A DNA stretch of 24,406 nt from ANME-2 cluster archaeon (GTDB taxonomy: Archaea > Halobacteriota > Methanosarcinia > Methanosarcinales > Methanocomedenaceae): assembly GCA_023544495.1 (NCBI GenBank), contig JAMJFV010000008.1, positions 1 to 24,406 on the forward strand, written 5' to 3'. A model generated the notes under the pieces. That model was not told where the DNA came from. It ran no database searches and saw only the letters and a list, made by a program, of their open reading frames with translations. Shown here in pieces: positions 23,066 through 24,406 of the stretch (positions within the stretch are counted from its first letter, which is position 1; each line of letters opens with the position of its first letter). The translations under genes were made by a program, and so were the position numbers.

Positions 23066-23794
23066 TCACTTTTCCCGCAGATAATACAAGCGGTTTGCTT
23101 CACGCAGGTCTTCGGGAGTTCCCACATCAATATGGTAGCCGGGAATGTCACTGAACACCACCCTGCGCCCCCGTTCGATCATAACTTTAAAGGCATCGGC
23201 CAGCTGGTACTCATTGTTCACGCCCGGCTCGATGTGGCTGATGGCATCAAAAATTTCGGCACTCATGATATAGATACCGGCAGATCCTTTCCTGCTGGGT
23301 GCGTCCTCAGGTTGTGGCTTTTCCACAACATCGCTCACGTCTATTCCATGGTATGCAATAATGCCGTGGCGGGTGGTGTCCCGGATATCTGTTACTCCCA
23401 GGGTCACGTCGGCTCCCTGCTGCCGGTGGAACTCCTGCAGGTCGCGCATGAAGGTCTTTGGATAGAAGAAATTGTCGCCCAGTATCACGGCAAAGTCGCT
23501 GTTCCCCACGACATGACGCCCTGCATAGATGGCATTGGCAAGACCCAGCCTCTCGTCCTGCACCACATAGGTGAGTTTCACTCCCATGCGCGCCCCCGAG
23601 CCGAGGTAGTCCAGTATGGCGTTCTTTTTCCAGCCCACAACGATAGTGATATCGGTAATGTCTGCCTCCCTGAACGCATCGATGACATGTTCGATAACGG
23701 CCTTGCCGCCCACGGGGAGCAGTTCTTTCGGAATGGCGTTGGTGTATGGTTTAAGCCTGGTCCCCATACCTGCGGCGGGGATGAGTCCTTTCAT
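23066..23794 (-). CDS. sugar-1-phosphate nucleotidyltransferase (RmlA/GalU-like)
   Basis: It is expected to join a sugar-1-phosphate to a nucleoside triphosphate, giving an activated sugar for surface glycans or glycoprotein. The 242-residue single-domain protein has the signature LIPAAGMGTRLKPYTNAIPKEL (4-25, GxGTRLKP), VILGDNFF (about 103-110), VEKPQPE, and GYHIDVGTPEDLREANRLYY near the end, all typical. The length is that of a minimal catalytic domain, without the C-terminal repeats of some archaeal homologues. Substrate (dTTP or UTP, glucose or another sugar) cannot be fixed from sequence. AAGGAGA lies 7 nt before ATG 23794. Confidence 0.88.
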   Translation of the reverse strand: MKGLIPAAGMGTRLKPYTNAIPKELLPVGGKAVIEHVIDAFREADITDITIVVGWKKNAILDYLGSGARMGVKLTYVVQDERLGLANAIYAGRHVVGNSDFAVILGDNFFYPKTFMRDLQEFHRQQGADVTLGVTDIRDTTRHGIIAYHGIDVSDVVEKPQPEDAPSRKGSAGIYIMSAEIFDAISHIEPGVNNEYQLADAFKVMIERGRRVVFSDIPGYHIDVGTPEDLREANRLYYLREK

Positions 23795-23842
23795 GTTCTA
23801 TTCTCCTTAAGACATATTTTATGCGATTCAGTATTATTTAAT

Positions 23843-24406
23843 TCAATTCTTTTTCGGAACCTCGACTCCCTTGACCAGTTCCAGCATCTTAACCATCCGG
23901 TTCATGGTCTTGCGCATAGACCTGAGCCCCTCCTCATCCTCGGCCGCGCCCTCAGCCATCCGGTCCTGCGACCAGAAGGTCCCGCCCAGGTTAGCGCCGA
24001 ACGATCCGCCGCCGACCGGTATCATCTCGCTGATAATATAGAAGTGGTGGATGGACTGGATGGCTACCTCCTGCCCGCCTATCCGGTCGCCGCCTGCGGC
24101 CAGGGCGGCACCCACTTTATTGCGCAGGATGTCGGGGTCTTTTGCCACCATCGCCCGGCAGCGGTCCAGCATGGTCTTGGTCTGGGCGCTGAGATTACCC
24201 TGATAGACGGGAGTGCCGATTATGATGCCGTCCGCCCATTCCAGTCCTTCATAGAACTCGTGCATGTCGTCCTTGTGAATACAGCCGTTGCGCTCCCGGA
24301 TGCAGTAGTCACAGTGGATGCAGAAGTTGAGCTGCTTGCCTCTGGCCGAAAAATAGCGGGTTTCTATGCCATATTTTTCCTTAAGGTATTTGAGGGATGT
24401 GTTGAT
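23843..24406 (-). CDS. iron-sulfur flavoprotein (NADPH-dependent FMN reductase family), 5' end beyond the window
   Basis: The family carries FMN and, in methanoarchaeal members, a 4Fe-4S cluster, and takes part in electron transfer or oxidative defence. The reading frame is open to the right edge with no start needed inside, so 187 C-terminal residues are present. The compact cysteine motif FCIHCDYCIRERNGC (C-x2-C-x2-C-x6-C) lies near residues 28-42 of the visible part, followed by DGIIIGTPVYQGNLSAQTKTMLDRC, the FMN-binding region, and AAGGDRIGGQE. An internal ATG at 24265 is downstream of the cysteines and is not the true start. The expected N-terminal FMN-binding strand (GSPR-like) is missing because of the edge. 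Confidence 0.88.
   Translation of the reverse strand: MNTSLKYLKEKYGIETRYFSARGKQLNFCIHCDYCIRERNGCIHKDDMHEFYEGLEWADGIIIGTPVYQGNLSAQTKTMLDRCRAMVAKDPDILRNKVGAALAAGGDRIGGQEVAIQSIHHFYIISEMIPVGGGSFGANLGGTFWSQDRMAEGAAEDEEGLRSMRKTMNRMVKMLELVKGVEVPKKN

Noticed and set aside
1..24406. tRNA or rRNA genes, insertion sequences, integrases
   Set aside because: No cloverleaf-like sequence, transposase motif or terminal inverted repeat was recognised by eye; a covariance-model search was not possible here.

Overview
This window looks like a chromosomal segment from a Methanosarcinales-type euryarchaeon: a methanogen, or an anaerobic methane- or alkane-oxidising relative. The support is a Ni-sirohydrochlorin/cobyrinate a,c-diamide synthase, an AhbA/B-type siroheme decarboxylase subunit, an NrpR nitrogen repressor with one HTH and one effector domain next to glnA, archaeal-order secF-secD, a UbiA prenyltransferase with a geranylgeranyl-reductase-like flavoprotein, an RPA gene with its COG3390-type partner, an S-layer-domain protein with a PGF-CTERM-like tail, and an iron-sulfur flavoprotein. 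Species cannot be fixed from the sequence alone. Nearly all genes are intact and housekeeping; no insertion sequence, integrase, tRNA, rRNA or CRISPR array was seen.

Layout. 1-1249 (-) holds a D-aminoacyl-tRNA deacylase (dtdA) cut by the left edge. 1276-1445 is a 40-bp tandem repeat array in the divergent gap before a small membrane protein (1532-1912), which faces a KaiC/RAD55-like ATPase with altered active-site residues (2702-1944, -). A truncated methyltransferase remnant (2769-3029) precedes the tetrapyrrole operon read leftward from 6492 to 3039: siroheme decarboxylase subunit, precorrin-2 dehydrogenase, hemA, hemB. A second, paralogous small membrane protein (6576-6965) and a dCMP deaminase (7438-6980, -) follow. 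secF-secD-thiI (7504-11320, +) are joined by two four-base ATGA overlaps and end in a 13-bp tandem repeat. Two small archaeal proteins (11956-11425, -), a surface protein, a UbiA/flavoprotein pair and a thioredoxin-like protein occupy 11.4-15.5 kb.

The right third contains glnA-nrpR (17851-15526, -), rpa-rpap (20192-17946, -), a divergent pair made of an alpha/alpha-toroid repeat protein overlapping cfbB/cbiA (20286-22345, +), a COG2426-type membrane protein, a sugar nucleotidyltransferase and an iron-sulfur flavoprotein cut by the right edge.

Functional links. hemA, hemB, the precorrin-2 dehydrogenase and the Ahb subunit make 5-aminolevulinate-derived siroheme and route it to heme by the archaeal pathway. 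CfbB draws on sirohydrochlorin for F430 (or cobyrinate for B12), so two branches of one tetrapyrrole pathway lie about 15 kb apart. glnA and nrpR form a nitrogen-assimilation unit. secDF, the PGF-CTERM protein and the nucleotidyltransferase are envelope-related. The more unusual signals are the two tandem arrays, the ATPase lacking both the P-loop Ser/Thr and the expected catalytic Glu, the reductase-like flavoprotein lacking family signatures, the toroid protein coupled to cfbB, and the pair of paralogous small membrane proteins.
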